Assembly: GCF_052857255.1 (NCBI RefSeq)
Contig: NC_135498.1
Location: 163,800,124-163,864,123 of the forward strand
DNA: 64,000 nt
Direction of reading: 5' to 3'
DNA from: Amblyomma americanum
Lineage: Eukaryota; Arthropoda; Arachnida; Ixodida; Ixodidae
Position 1 is the stretch's first letter, and the number at the start of each line of letters is the position of its first letter. A program made the position numbers and the translations under genes. A model generated the notes under the pieces. The model searched no databases. It had not been told where the DNA came from and worked only from the letters and a program-made list of their open reading frames with translations. Of the stretch, positions 21,345 to 32,215 are shown one piece after another.

Positions 21345-23510
21345 ATCAAGTATGCACCAACTAGCCCAAAAAGAGGTGTTAATGCGGTTCTTTTCAGCCG
21401 CGTCATGTCATTCATTTCGGAAAATGCTCTCTTGAATCCATGTCAAATTGGTTTCAGGCCGGGTTGTTCAATTTGGTGTGCTCATACTGACCTAGAGAGC
21501 CGTATTAAATTAGCTCGCAATAGAAAACAGTTTGGTGCGCTTGTCACCTTGGATGTCAGTAAAGCATACGACAGCGTGGAGCACTCGACTCTGTTACTAA
21601 GATTACAGGAACTGAACTTACCAAGCTAATTTGTAGCCTGGATTTCTGTTTGTTTGGAAAATAGAGAATTTTACTGCTGCCAAAATGGTGTTTCCTCAAG
21701 GACATTTCCACAGACAAGAGGTGTACCGAAGGATCAGTTCTCTCACCTGTTCTTTTTAACATTTTTCTAAGCTCAATTCCATGCATTAAAAATGTCAAAA
21801 GTTACGTGTACGCCGACGATATTGCATTTTGTGCATCAGCAGGTGACATTCACACTCTTTATCGAACCCAGCAAAATTACCTCAATGTTCTTGACAACTG
21901 ATTAGGAAGAATTCATCTATCCTTCAATGTGAAGAATTGCGCATTGTTAGGATTTCCGGATTGTGTTCCTGTAAATATCTGCCTGGTCTATAGAAATAAC
22001 ATAATACCTCAAGTTGAGACGGTGAATTATATCGGAGTAATATATGACTCTACTCCATCCTGGCGGCCACACATTGAGCAAGTTTCTGCAAAAGGAGTTC
22101 GGGCCATTGGCATCCTACGCAGGCTTTGTAGTGCTAGATTAGGCATGAGAAGGCATAAACTTCTGATGATTTATAAAATGTACGTCCGCCCAATTTTGAA
22201 GTTCGGGTGTGTTTTATTCTCGGGAGCTACTGCCTATAAACTTCGCCCTCTTGTGCTGTTGGAGCGTGAGGCGTTGCGCCTTTGTCTGGGGCTTCCAAAA
22301 CATGTCGCCAATGCTTTTCTGCACCTTGAGGCGCGAATACCATCGTTATCAGCTAGGTTTCCCCTTTTAACAGTTCAAACATTTTTTAAATTGTGCGACT
22401 CACCTCTTCACGCTTCCAGTATAATAATTCGTAGTCAACATTCTGCCTTTTTTAGTGCCGCCTGGTCTCGTTTTCATACTCCACAGATATGTTACGTGCA
22501 ATCCCTCTCTGATCCCATAAATATTCATTTCACAGATGTCCGACAAATGTATAACAAATCATCATCTGTCCAGATTGAGTTCGATGAGATTTTTCCATCG
22601 AATGCAAAGCTGCAGCCCTTCCCGCTTCTTCGGGGTCTGTTGCAGGACCAAATAAGGTCCTTTCCCTCTCATGTTCTTATTGCTACCGATGCCTCGCAGG
22701 ATCGCGAAAAGGCAGGTGTGGGAATTTTTTCGCCTTCACTGAATTGGTCTTTTTCTCTCCGTCTTCCTGACTTCACTCCAATTTTTCTGGCTGAATTATT
22801 AGCAGTAATCTTAGCCTTACAAAAATTAGAAACTACCGTTTTCCAGGTTGTGGTTATGACAAACTCTCGGTCCATTTGCTCTTCATTATCCTCACCCACT
22901 GAGTCTCGGGCATTACGCCTCTTTAAGTTCCTGATTCCGCTCCATCTAAATTCGGTAAGGTTGCTTTGGGTACCAAGTCATATCGGCTTTCACTTATACG
23001 AGGTTGCAGATTCCTTAGCAAGAGCCTCTCTCTGCGTCCCAATTGTCGCTGTCCTGCCAACGTGTGCATATACAGCTGCGGTGAGGCTTCGCAGCTACAC
23101 AATAATTCAGGGATTTGCTGCCTCGGCTCTTACATCATCTCCCGAATGTCAGAATCTTCTGCATCCTTCGAGTGGCAAAGACTGGCGCTCGCACAGACTA
23201 GATGTCTCTTTCACGCGTTTGCGTTGCCGGGTTCCCCTTCTAAATTTCTACCTTCACAGATCTGGCCTGCCGGCTTCCCCATTGTGCCCCTTTTGTGCCG
23301 AACCTGAGACAATAGATTAATTCCTGCTGTTCTGCCGCCGCTTCTCTCATTTGAGGAAGCGTATTTTGCAAATTCCATTTCATCAACTGGGCTTGCCTGT
23401 GTCCTCCGCGGTTGTTCTTTCCATTGACGCTTCTTTGCTTGGACGTAGCGACAGGAGTGTGCACTCTGCTGTGCAAAATATTCTTCAAGAAACGCAGCAA
23501 CTCGCATTCT
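21345..23510 (+). pseudogene. LINE with RT, RNase H and zinc knuckle (I/Jockey group), 5'-truncated
   Basis: Plus strand. RT part at 21405-21925 with NPCQIGFRPGCS, VTLDVSKAYDSVEHSTLL, a GSVLSPVLFNIFLSSI block and YVYADDIAFCASAGD (YADD box), interrupted by stops. Then an open frame at 21929-23320 (463 codons) with the RT thumb (NYIGVIYDSTPSWRPHI, YVRPILKFGC), and an RNase H domain at about 22660-23040 with ATDASQDREKAGVGIFS, FLAELLAVILAL and LLWVPSHIGFHLYEVADSLA. The third acidic RNase H position reads TNSRS instead of the usual D-S, a likely loss. A CPFC...H-type motif follows at 23280, with a stop at 23320. The C-terminus continues in the right arm. Endonuclease and ORF1 are missing. Confidence 0.85.
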
Positions 23511-24769
23511 AATTCTTTTTTCCCGCTCTCAGTCAGTACGACATTGAAACAATACAGGCATTGTTGTATACTGTTATGCCATTAAGCCATTGTCCCGTCC
23601 TCGATCTCCAAGTTAACAGGACCCCTGTCCTTCCGTTTTCCAATCTATCAGACTAAATACTATTACCACTCCTTTTCCCGTAAAAACTTTCCTGTATCCA
23701 GCAATTAACCGCCTGTGTCTTGGACACTCCCCCGTAGTGGGTATGTGCCAGCAACGTCTGAGGCCTTCCATCCTTCCATGAGTACATACCCACTCGCCCA
23801 GTCTTCTACTTTGACTTATCACAAGGGTTAGTAACGTCCATCGAGATCTTAGTACACGCCATTCTGCGTCTTGCCATCATCTAAATGAGACAGCCGTATT
23901 CTGGGTAGCGGCCAAACGTATGGTCCCAGGGGCCGAACGCCGTATCCACACAGCCCCCGCGGAGGCAAAGTTTGCCTCTCGCACAACTGCAATATATATT
24001 TAATTGTTTTTCTGCTCCAGATATGACCTTGGAGTGAAGTGCTGCCTTGCATCCTAATAGCTGCAAATGTCAGTACAAAACCGGAAGGGACTTCAACTTG
24101 TAGCAACAACCTGTGCATCGAATTGCTGCCGAAAATATATTCTTTCAATTTTTGCATCTATCTTCTTGGTTAGAATATTTTGTGCCTCTTGGCTTAATTA
24201 ATTGGTGCCCCGGTACTCATTCTTTAATCTACTGAGCGAAAGAAGTTCGTGACGTTCTTATTGCTGCATTATGAAAAGGCAACTACTCCGGTGCCTGGTT
24301 AATATACACATCTCATCTCTCAACCTCTGTTGAACCTTGCTCCACTGTTATTGCTTCTAAGCTGCGTAGAAGGGCTATTTGCTAGGAGGACTCGCGTAGG
24401 AAAGTTTGCATTCCCCGAACATAAAAACCATAAGTATCCCGCTGAATTTTCACCGCTAGCTACAGTGCTGCATTCTCTCAAAATTAAAATTAACACTTTA
24501 ACTTAAATACTGAGCCTGGCGCTGGACCTAGGTTACGCTCATGTTGCCAGGGACTAGACATACTATGCTGAAATGACAGGTAAAGTTCAGACACGACGGA
24601 AACCAACAATCGCGGAAACCGAGGAGCATATGGAATTTTTTTTATTTGTAGTGTTCTTCAATGGGCGATATATAGGATAATTATATTTAAAGATAATTGA
24701 TTAGAAATCAGAAGAAAAACAACCCCATTTGCAATTTCGGACCGAATCCACAGATTCCTAATTTCGCGT

Positions 24770-25285
24770 TCGGTTCTTTAAAAATCATTTTCGTTACATT
24801 CCACGTTTCTGCCCCATAGGTGAGCATCGGTATCGTTATATACGTTGCTCTAGAGGAATATAGGTAAACTGTCATTCATGTTGTGAGAAAACCTGCCAAA
24901 TGCGCTCCACACATTCTTATTTTTCAGTTAATTCACTCTCGTGATTCGCACCAGCGCTCACTACCCGCCCTCAGTAGACGTATTCTCTTACCACATCCAG
25001 AACCTCGCTACCGCTTGTAATGCGCTGTTCCCTTCAACACTTTTTAAAATTACTTTGGTTTTCTGCATATTTATTTTTCGACCAACCACTCCGGTCTGCC
25101 TAACTCATGGATCATGCTTTTGGTGTCATCTCCTTAATGACTTAGCAAGGCAATGTAATCAGCGAAGGATAGATTACTTACAGATTACAGATGACTATCA
25201 TGCTTTACATATCATATCCTCAGTGAATTAGCAAAGCAACGTCATTAGCGAGTCACAGATTACTTACAGATTTCAGATTACTATC
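24770..25285 (-). mobile_element. Degenerate RTE fragment (right arm partner)
   Basis: Inverted-arm partner of 19315-19830, with the same RTE blocks in reverse order and the same local tandem duplication. No coding potential. Confidence 0.75.
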
Positions 25286-28200
25286 GCAGTCGTGGTGGTT
25301 GTGCGGCTCTACTGCGGAGCACAAGCTCGATCGCGGTGGCGGCTGCTGCATTCCGGTGCAGGTGAAATGCGGAAGTTAATGGTTATGGTGGTTTCGTGTT
25401 CTCAAGCAAACCTTTTTATTTAAAAATTTTTATTTATTTTATTTTTATTTATAACACGTACATGTCCGAATTACGCTTCCTAATGCCAACATGCTTGCTC
25501 CGAGCGATGGCTGCGGGGTGGGAACTCCTTCGGACACTGCCATTTTGTCCGTTCAAGACCTTTCTTGTCTCAAGCCTCTGTAACAGGAGTCAAAGTCCCG
25601 CAATCAGGTGCGTGATTATCCTTCGGTTACAAATTTGAATTCATGAATGCCGCAGCATTCAAAGGACTCTTGTTTTTGACACCCCATTTCTGACGCCACG
25701 TGTGACGACCCCACCTACTGCGCTAGTCCACGCGCTACGGGGAGGCAAGGAGACACAGCTAGACCCGAGTGAAACAAAAGAGATATATTCAAGAATTGCA
25801 CACTACATGCACGTGAAAGAGACCGGTTTGCCCAAGTTTACATGCCGCTGCGTTGCCGCTGGAGGTACTGTGGTACTGTGGAGTTACTGTGGAGTTAACC
25901 GGAGGTACTGTGGAGTTAACCTCGTTCATTCGCAGAGGTTCAGTTTCACCTCGATGTCCTGACTGCTTCGGGAGCCAGGGACGATTGCTAGTTGTGTCGT
26001 CCCAGGCCTTCCTTCTCACCTCACTGACCAGGATTTTCCGTATTTTCCCCGTCTATTCGGGTTATCCTTCTTTTTGGCCTGGAGTGCCAGTGCATGCGGC
26101 ATTCCGCCGCTTCTCGTGTTTCGTTTACGTTTGCACAAGTGTTACGATGGATCCCAATCCCGACCGCGAAATTCTCCCATAGAACTGCGGCCTGCACTTT
26201 AGCTACCTCTACCTTATCAATGTTCGATGCTTCTGAACGCTGAGGCGTTGTTTCTGGCAGGATAGTCTGAGCGCCGAGAAATCGGCAGCAAACCAAGCTG
26301 TTGGTGCGGCAGCTGTCACCGTTTAGCCTGTGTCAGACTGGTGTGTAGGGACCGGTATGATAGCACTCGTAGCGCTGGCTATGAAGCCCAGCATCATGGT
26401 ACCTTCACGAAGGGAACACGCCGAGTTCAGAGTTTGGCGACGTGGAGGTGCGTTGAACGTTGGCTAGCGACATGTATTTTGCTCGTCGCAGGTGTGTGCA
26501 GCGGCATGAACTTCGTCTTAGGAGCACTCAGAGGCGCACTTAGAGTTCCTCGCCTGCTTTCTACTTGTAAGTAGTGTAAATCGGGGTCCGGAAAAAACGA
26601 AACCACGCAGTCAGGCAAAGTGCATAGTGGCGAAACACCCAAAAATGCAAATATTTAGCTGGCCAACTGTTGTGCCGCCAATTACAGGTTTAGTTCAGGA
26701 TCCAACATTCAGGTCTTTTTTTAATGCTCCTCATGTGATAAAGTGCGCTAGTGGTTTCAAAAGAAAAGAAACAAAAGCGGAAGAGACTTTCTTTACAACT
26801 GGCATGCGGAGGAATTTCTCTTGAAAAGGTGGCTTCACAAGCAGGGCTTTTTTGTGTGGTCGGTGAATTTCCATCTCGGTCGTGTACCATAAAGAGCTCA
26901 GCAATATTTCTCAAATGTCTTAAAAAGTTGTAAAATGACGAGTTTAACGTGGCGGAGCGATACATGGCCTACAATGCACGCCATTGTACAGAGCTCATAC
27001 ATTTATCAGACCACCTGGGGTAATCTAACTTGTGCTGCGATCACAAAGGACTTGTAAGGACGCCATTCTTTTCGTGAATGGTTTGCAAGGGACCTTGAAG
27101 AAGTGAATTGATTTCAATTCTCATGTGAAACGATACCTAACTTGAGGGAAATATGATGATGAGCAGTTTAACCAGTCATTTTTGATTGTACTGCACAGCT
27201 TATGGAAAAATCGCATTAAGTAGCCGCATAGTGCAGGTCTAGTTTCAGTAAAATCCGATGTCAGCCAAATGTTTGCTGATCTCAGCCAATTTTTGCACAC
27301 AGGCTTTAAACCGGAGTGAATTCACGACAAAACGTTTGAGGACGCACTCAATATTACTCTCATTGCTACTGGACTATAAACGCCTCTTTGGAGGCTGAAA
27401 AATTGCATTAACAACAAAAAGAGGCGCAGGTCTGTATTACAGGCTTTCTCACCATAATAATGTGGAATTCTTATGTAATAAAAAGCCACAATATATTCTG
27501 ACCGTTTGTAAGTACGACAGCAGCTGACTTAATAATTAGACATGCGTATACGCCCGTACTATAGCTGCACTTCTAGAAGGAAGTAGTAGTACCACCATAA
27601 AAAGGAGATGCAACCAATTGATGTAAGCATGGTCTCTGCATGGTCATATTTGTCGAAATAAGTGGGAACGGCATCGTTATATCTGTATATTGATAGCATG
27701 GGTAGAACTTCCTCTGAGGCATCGTGGCAGCCAGAACATGACTCTTCTTTCTTGATGCTTATGCATGGCTTCTAGTCTGTTCCCATGCTCTTACATGGGT
27801 GAACATCTTCGAGGTATATTAAGAAGTGAAAAACAAAATGGCACCGTTAAAAATAAGGTACCATAGTAGCGGCACTTGTTGTACAGCGTATTTAATGCAT
27901 TCCGTACACCTTGCATACACTGGTGACAAATTCCCATCGTTGCAATACGGCGTGTGCGCTGTCATCAGAAATTAGAATTAAAGTCACGATACTGTGTTTG
28001 TTCTTTCCCTTTGCAAAGAGATGTGCTCTTTCGAAGTTATATCATGGCCAGCATGCAGATAAGAAACTTTCGCTAGTGCATTCAAAGCCACATGCTGTAT
28101 ATTTTCATCATTATCTACGGTGTTTCTGCAATCAGTTTTCAATGTTTCCCTTAGTCACCGTAATGCATGAATGCGCACTCAGCACATATAATTTCACATG

Positions 28201-28494
28201 CCATACTTTAGAAATTGCCTTTGTTTAGTCTGCCTTTGTCTTTCATCTGCACTAATGGGTTGGAACATGTGCAGTCTGTGTGCCATATTACCGTAATATA
28301 CACTCTGGCATTTCACTGATGCCTGGAGCATACGGGATTCTAGCCCACTTGTGGGTACCTAGAGTAAGATATGGTGCTGGACGGGCGAGTCTGCAGTCCA
28401 CTGCGCCAGTGAAGTGCCCATTATAGCCAAGCACAGTTAAATCTCCCGAAAAGTGTTCTAATCAGTCATCAGCCTGGTCTTCGTGTTCGTTATA

Positions 28495-28740
28495 AACTTC
28501 TTACTCTGGCCACTGTGGTAGCTCAGTCTATATAGTGCTCGGCTGCTCACCCGAAAGACACAGGTTCAATCCTGGCCACGGCAGTCGCATTTCGATGGAG
28601 GCGAAATGCTAGAGGCCGATGTCAGTGCACGTTAAAGAACCCCATCTAGTCGCAATTACCGGAGCCCTCCATTACGGCATCCCTCATAGCCTGAGCCGCT
28701 TCAGGAAGTTAAACTTGATAAACCGAACCAAACCATCTTT
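28495..28740 (+). mobile_element. tRNA-derived SINE (right arm copy)
   Basis: Inverted-arm partner of the SINE at 15866-16098, with tRNA-like A and B boxes at about 28515 and 28563, the conserved body, and the AACCAAACC-type tail near 28730. It was carried by the inverted duplication and is not an independent insertion: its flanks are also duplicated. Confidence 0.85.
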
Positions 28741-29389
28741 CCTTTGAGGGTAGGAGCGAGGGAACTAGAAACGCTTGTGGAACAGTGTGCACATTTCAAA
28801 ATGAATGTAGCAGCTGCTATGAGTTCTCTAAAAACTTTGTCATTCAAAAAAAGTCTGACAAATTGAGGCATAAAAAGGAGGCAGCCATTGTCGTTATCAA
28901 AAATAAACTGCATTATTGGTTCTAGATAGTTGAGGCATTGAATGAGATGATTCAGTTGTTCTATAAAATAAAAGCAATAAAAGCAATACAAAATTCCATT
29001 TCCTGTCTGAATGTCAACAAAACAGGGAACTGAATAAAGGTTGCAGGAATGACTTCCAGAACTAGCATGTGGCTCTGGACTTAGCAAGGATTTTGTATCT
29101 GCAAGTGACAGTACTGATTCTCAGCAGGCACATGTGCTTAGAAAAATAAAACACAGTCATGAATACATCTTGAGTCGTTAAATATGCAAACAACAATGAA
29201 TATGCTGAATCACAACCGCTGAACGCTTCCGCTAATCTATGCAACTTGTTTACGTTCCACTATATATACTCCGTACCGTAGTCTTTCAATGCTTTTATGG
29301 TAATGAAACTTCTGTGTAGCGCTATAGCAGAGCTTCATCGGGGCCTCAGGGCAATGCCCTTTCCAAGAGGAGTGGCAATACCACAGTGT

Positions 29390-29550
29390 TAGACACTTAC
29401 TGGCGCCGCCACGCGGTGGGACAGCACCCGATGGACTTCTTTGTTTTCCCCGACTCGTGCGTTCGTTTGCTGAGTTTTTCTGCCTGGGTTGTCCTGGTGT
29501 GCTCTTCTGCCCTTTCTGCCGGCTTTCGGTGACGAGGTGCGGGGTGATTT
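29390..29550 (+). repeat. Gypsy copy 3 LTR end at outer edge of right arm
   Basis: Inverted copy of about 15058-15220, containing the LTR inner end (CGGTGAC) and the first bases of the Gypsy leader before the arm ends. No gag sequence follows. Confidence 0.8.
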
Positions 29551-29557
29551 GCGGGGT

Positions 29558-31097
29558 GATTCCTCATTTTTCAGGATATAGCTTGCAGCGTAGGGGAGCT
29601 CTATTATATTAACGAGAGGGTAGCAGCTATTGTAGTTAGGTGGAATTGGAGGTACAAGCTGAAAGTGGTGCAGGCCTACGCACCCACATCCAGCTTTGAT
29701 GACCAGACCGTTGAACGTTTCTGTGAGGACGTAGAATCGGCAATGAATAAAGTAAAATCGCAGTACACTGTACTGATGGGCGACTTCAATGCGAAGGTGA
29801 GCAAGAAGCAGGCTGACGACCACGCGGTAGGTGACTATGGGATAGGCTCTAGAAATAGCAGGGGAGAGTTATTAGTCCAATTCGCGGATAGAAATAATTT
29901 ACGGATCATGAATACCTTCTTCTGCAAACGAGAAAACAGGAAGTGGACCTGGAAGAGCCCCAATGGTGAAACTAAAAATGAAATCGACTTCATACTATGC
30001 GCTAAACCTGGCATCATTCAGGATGTGTGCGTTCTCGGTAAGGTGCGCTGTAGCGACCACAGAATGGTAAGGTCTAGAATTAGCTTAGTCTTGAAGAGGA
30101 AACGGAAGAAGCTAGTGAAGAAGAAGACCATTAACTAGTTAGCCGTAAGAGGGAAAGCACAGTAGTTTAGGATAGCGCTTCAAAACAGATATTCGGCTTT
30201 AACTGAGGAAGACGATCATGATGTTCATACAATGCACGATAATCTGACATCAATAATTACGGAGTGCGCAGAGAAGTAGGCGGTAGGACAGTTCGACAGG
30301 ATACCGGAAAGCTATCTCAGGTGACGAAAGATCGTATTAAGAAGCGCCAAAGCATGAGGGCGTCTAATCCTGCAGACAGAATAGAACTAACAGAGCTATC
30401 AAAGTTAATAAATAAGCGCAAGGTTGCCGACATACGGAAGTTTAAGATGGATAGAATCGAGCATGATCTAAAGAACGGAGGTAGACTGAATGTGGTGAAG
30501 AGGAAACTAGGCATAGGTAAAAACTAGATGTATGCGTTAAAAGACAAGCGGGTGAATGTAATTAGCAATATCGATAAGATGGTTGACGTAGCCGAACACT
30601 TCTACACAAATCTCTACAGTAGACAATGGAATCAGAGCGTTAATGAGAGAGACAGTAGCACACAGCATTGCGTCATCCCGCCAGTAACAAAAGAGGAAGT
30701 AAAGACAGCCTTAGGAGAAATGGAAAGAGGGAAGCAGCTGGGGAGGTTCAGGTTACAGCAGAGCTGTTCAAGAATGGGGGAGAGATCGTGCTAGACAAGC
30801 TAGCCACCATGTATACGCAATGCCTAATGACCTCGACTGTTCCAGAAGCATGGAAGAATGCAAACATTATCTTAATTCATAAGAAGGGAGATGCCAAGGA
30901 CTTGAAAAATCACAGACCGATCAGCTTACTATCCGTTGCCTACAAGGTATTTACTAAGGTAATCGCTAATAGAGTCAGGGCAACATTAGAATTTAATCAA
31001 TCAAACGATTAGGCTGGCTTTCGTAAAGGATATTCCACAACAGATCATATTCACACTATCAATCAGGTGATGGAGAAATGCGCAGAATATAGCCAAC

Positions 31098-31161
<64 letters not shown>

Positions 31162-32215
31162 CCTTCATAGATTACGAGAAAGGATTCGACTCAGTGAAAA
31201 CCTTAGCAATCATACAGGCATTGCGTAATCAGTGCGCAGAACAGCCTTATATCAAAATACTGAAATATATATGTTGCAGCTGCACAGCTGCTATTGTCCC
31301 CCATAAGGTCAGCAATAAAATTCCAATAAGGAAAGGCGTCAGGCAAGGAGACACGATCTCGCCAATTCTATTCACCGCCTGTTTACAGGAGGTATTCCGA
31401 GGCCTAAATTCGAAACAATTGGGATTAAGAGTAAATGTAGAATACCTAAATAATCTGCTATTCGCTAATGACATTGCATTGCATAGTCAATCAGGAGGTG
31501 AACTGCAAATCATGATCAATGAGTTAGGCATGCCGAGCAGAACGTTGGGTCTAAAAACCAAGGTAATGTTCAACAGTCTAGCAAGGGAACAGCAATTCAC
31601 AATTCGCAGCAAGGGCCTGGAAGTGGTAAAGGAATATGTCTACTTAGGACAGGTAGTGACCGCTGATCCGGATCATGAGAGGGAAATAACTAGAAGGATA
31701 AGAATGGGTTGGAGCGCATATGGTAGGTTCTCTCAGAACATGAATGCAAGTTTATCAATTTCTCTCAAGATAAAAGTGTACATCTGTATCTTACCGGTAC
31801 TCACCTACGGGGCAGAAACGTGGAGGCTAATGAAAAGAGTTCAGCTTAATGACAGCGCAGCGAGCCACGCAAAGAAAAATGATAGGTGTAACGTTAAGAG
31901 ACCGGAAGCGGGCAGAGTGGGTGAGGGAACAAACGCGGGCTAATGACATCCTAGTCGAAATCAAGAGGAATAAATGGGCTTGGGCAGGGCATGTAATGCC
32001 AAGGGAAAATAACCGCTGGTCCTTAATGGTAACAGAATGGATTCCAAGAGAAAGTAAGCGTAGCAGGCGGCGGCAGAAGGTTAGGTGGGCGGATGAGATT
32101 AAGAAGTTTGCAGGCAAAGGGTGGATGCAGCTGGCAAAGGACAGGGTTAATTGGAGAGACATGGGAGAGGCCTTTGCCCTACAGTGTCTTAGTAAGGCTG
32201 ATGATGTTGATGGCG
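29558..32215 (+). mobile_element. 5'-truncated RTE LINE copy 2
   Basis: Begins within the endonuclease region, directly at the outer edge of the right arm, and runs to a short GATGATGTTGATG tail at about 32195-32215. Order: endonuclease C-terminus (29665-30138: VLMGDFNAKVSKKQADD, EIDFILCAKPGIIQDV, CSDHRMVRSRI); linker (30264-30527); RT (30668-31012: NANIILIHKKGDAKDLKNHR; 31194-31510: IRKGVRQGDTISPILFTACL, LLFANDIALHSQSGGEL); C-terminus (31849-32200). The RT catalytic box reads FAND instead of FADD, and there are several stops and frameshifts. A CT/TA microsatellite interrupts RT at 31099-31160. Confidence 0.85.
31099..31160. repeat. (CT)n(TA)n microsatellite inside RTE RT
   Basis: About a dozen CT followed by about twenty TA dinucleotides replace a short CTCTATACATAG-like element sequence present in the copy at about 11190, so the array grew from that seed after insertion. 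Confidence 0.9.

Larger units (their letters stand above)
23284..29550 (-). repeat. Right arm of 6.2-kb inverted duplication
   Basis: Inverted partner of 15058-21299. The inner end passes without a break from the LINE in the spacer, so the LINE is continuous on this side. The outer end stops inside the same Gypsy leader position as the left arm and is followed by an 11-bp repeat (GCGGGGTGATT at 29539 and 29551) and RTE sequence. Compared with the left arm it has a locally rearranged patch at 25860-25920. Confidence 0.95.

Noticed and set aside
15058..29550. A composite transposon using the arms as terminal inverted repeats
   Set aside because: The arms contain unrelated repeats, the outer ends show no target duplication, and the spacer holds only a piece of a LINE that continues into one arm.
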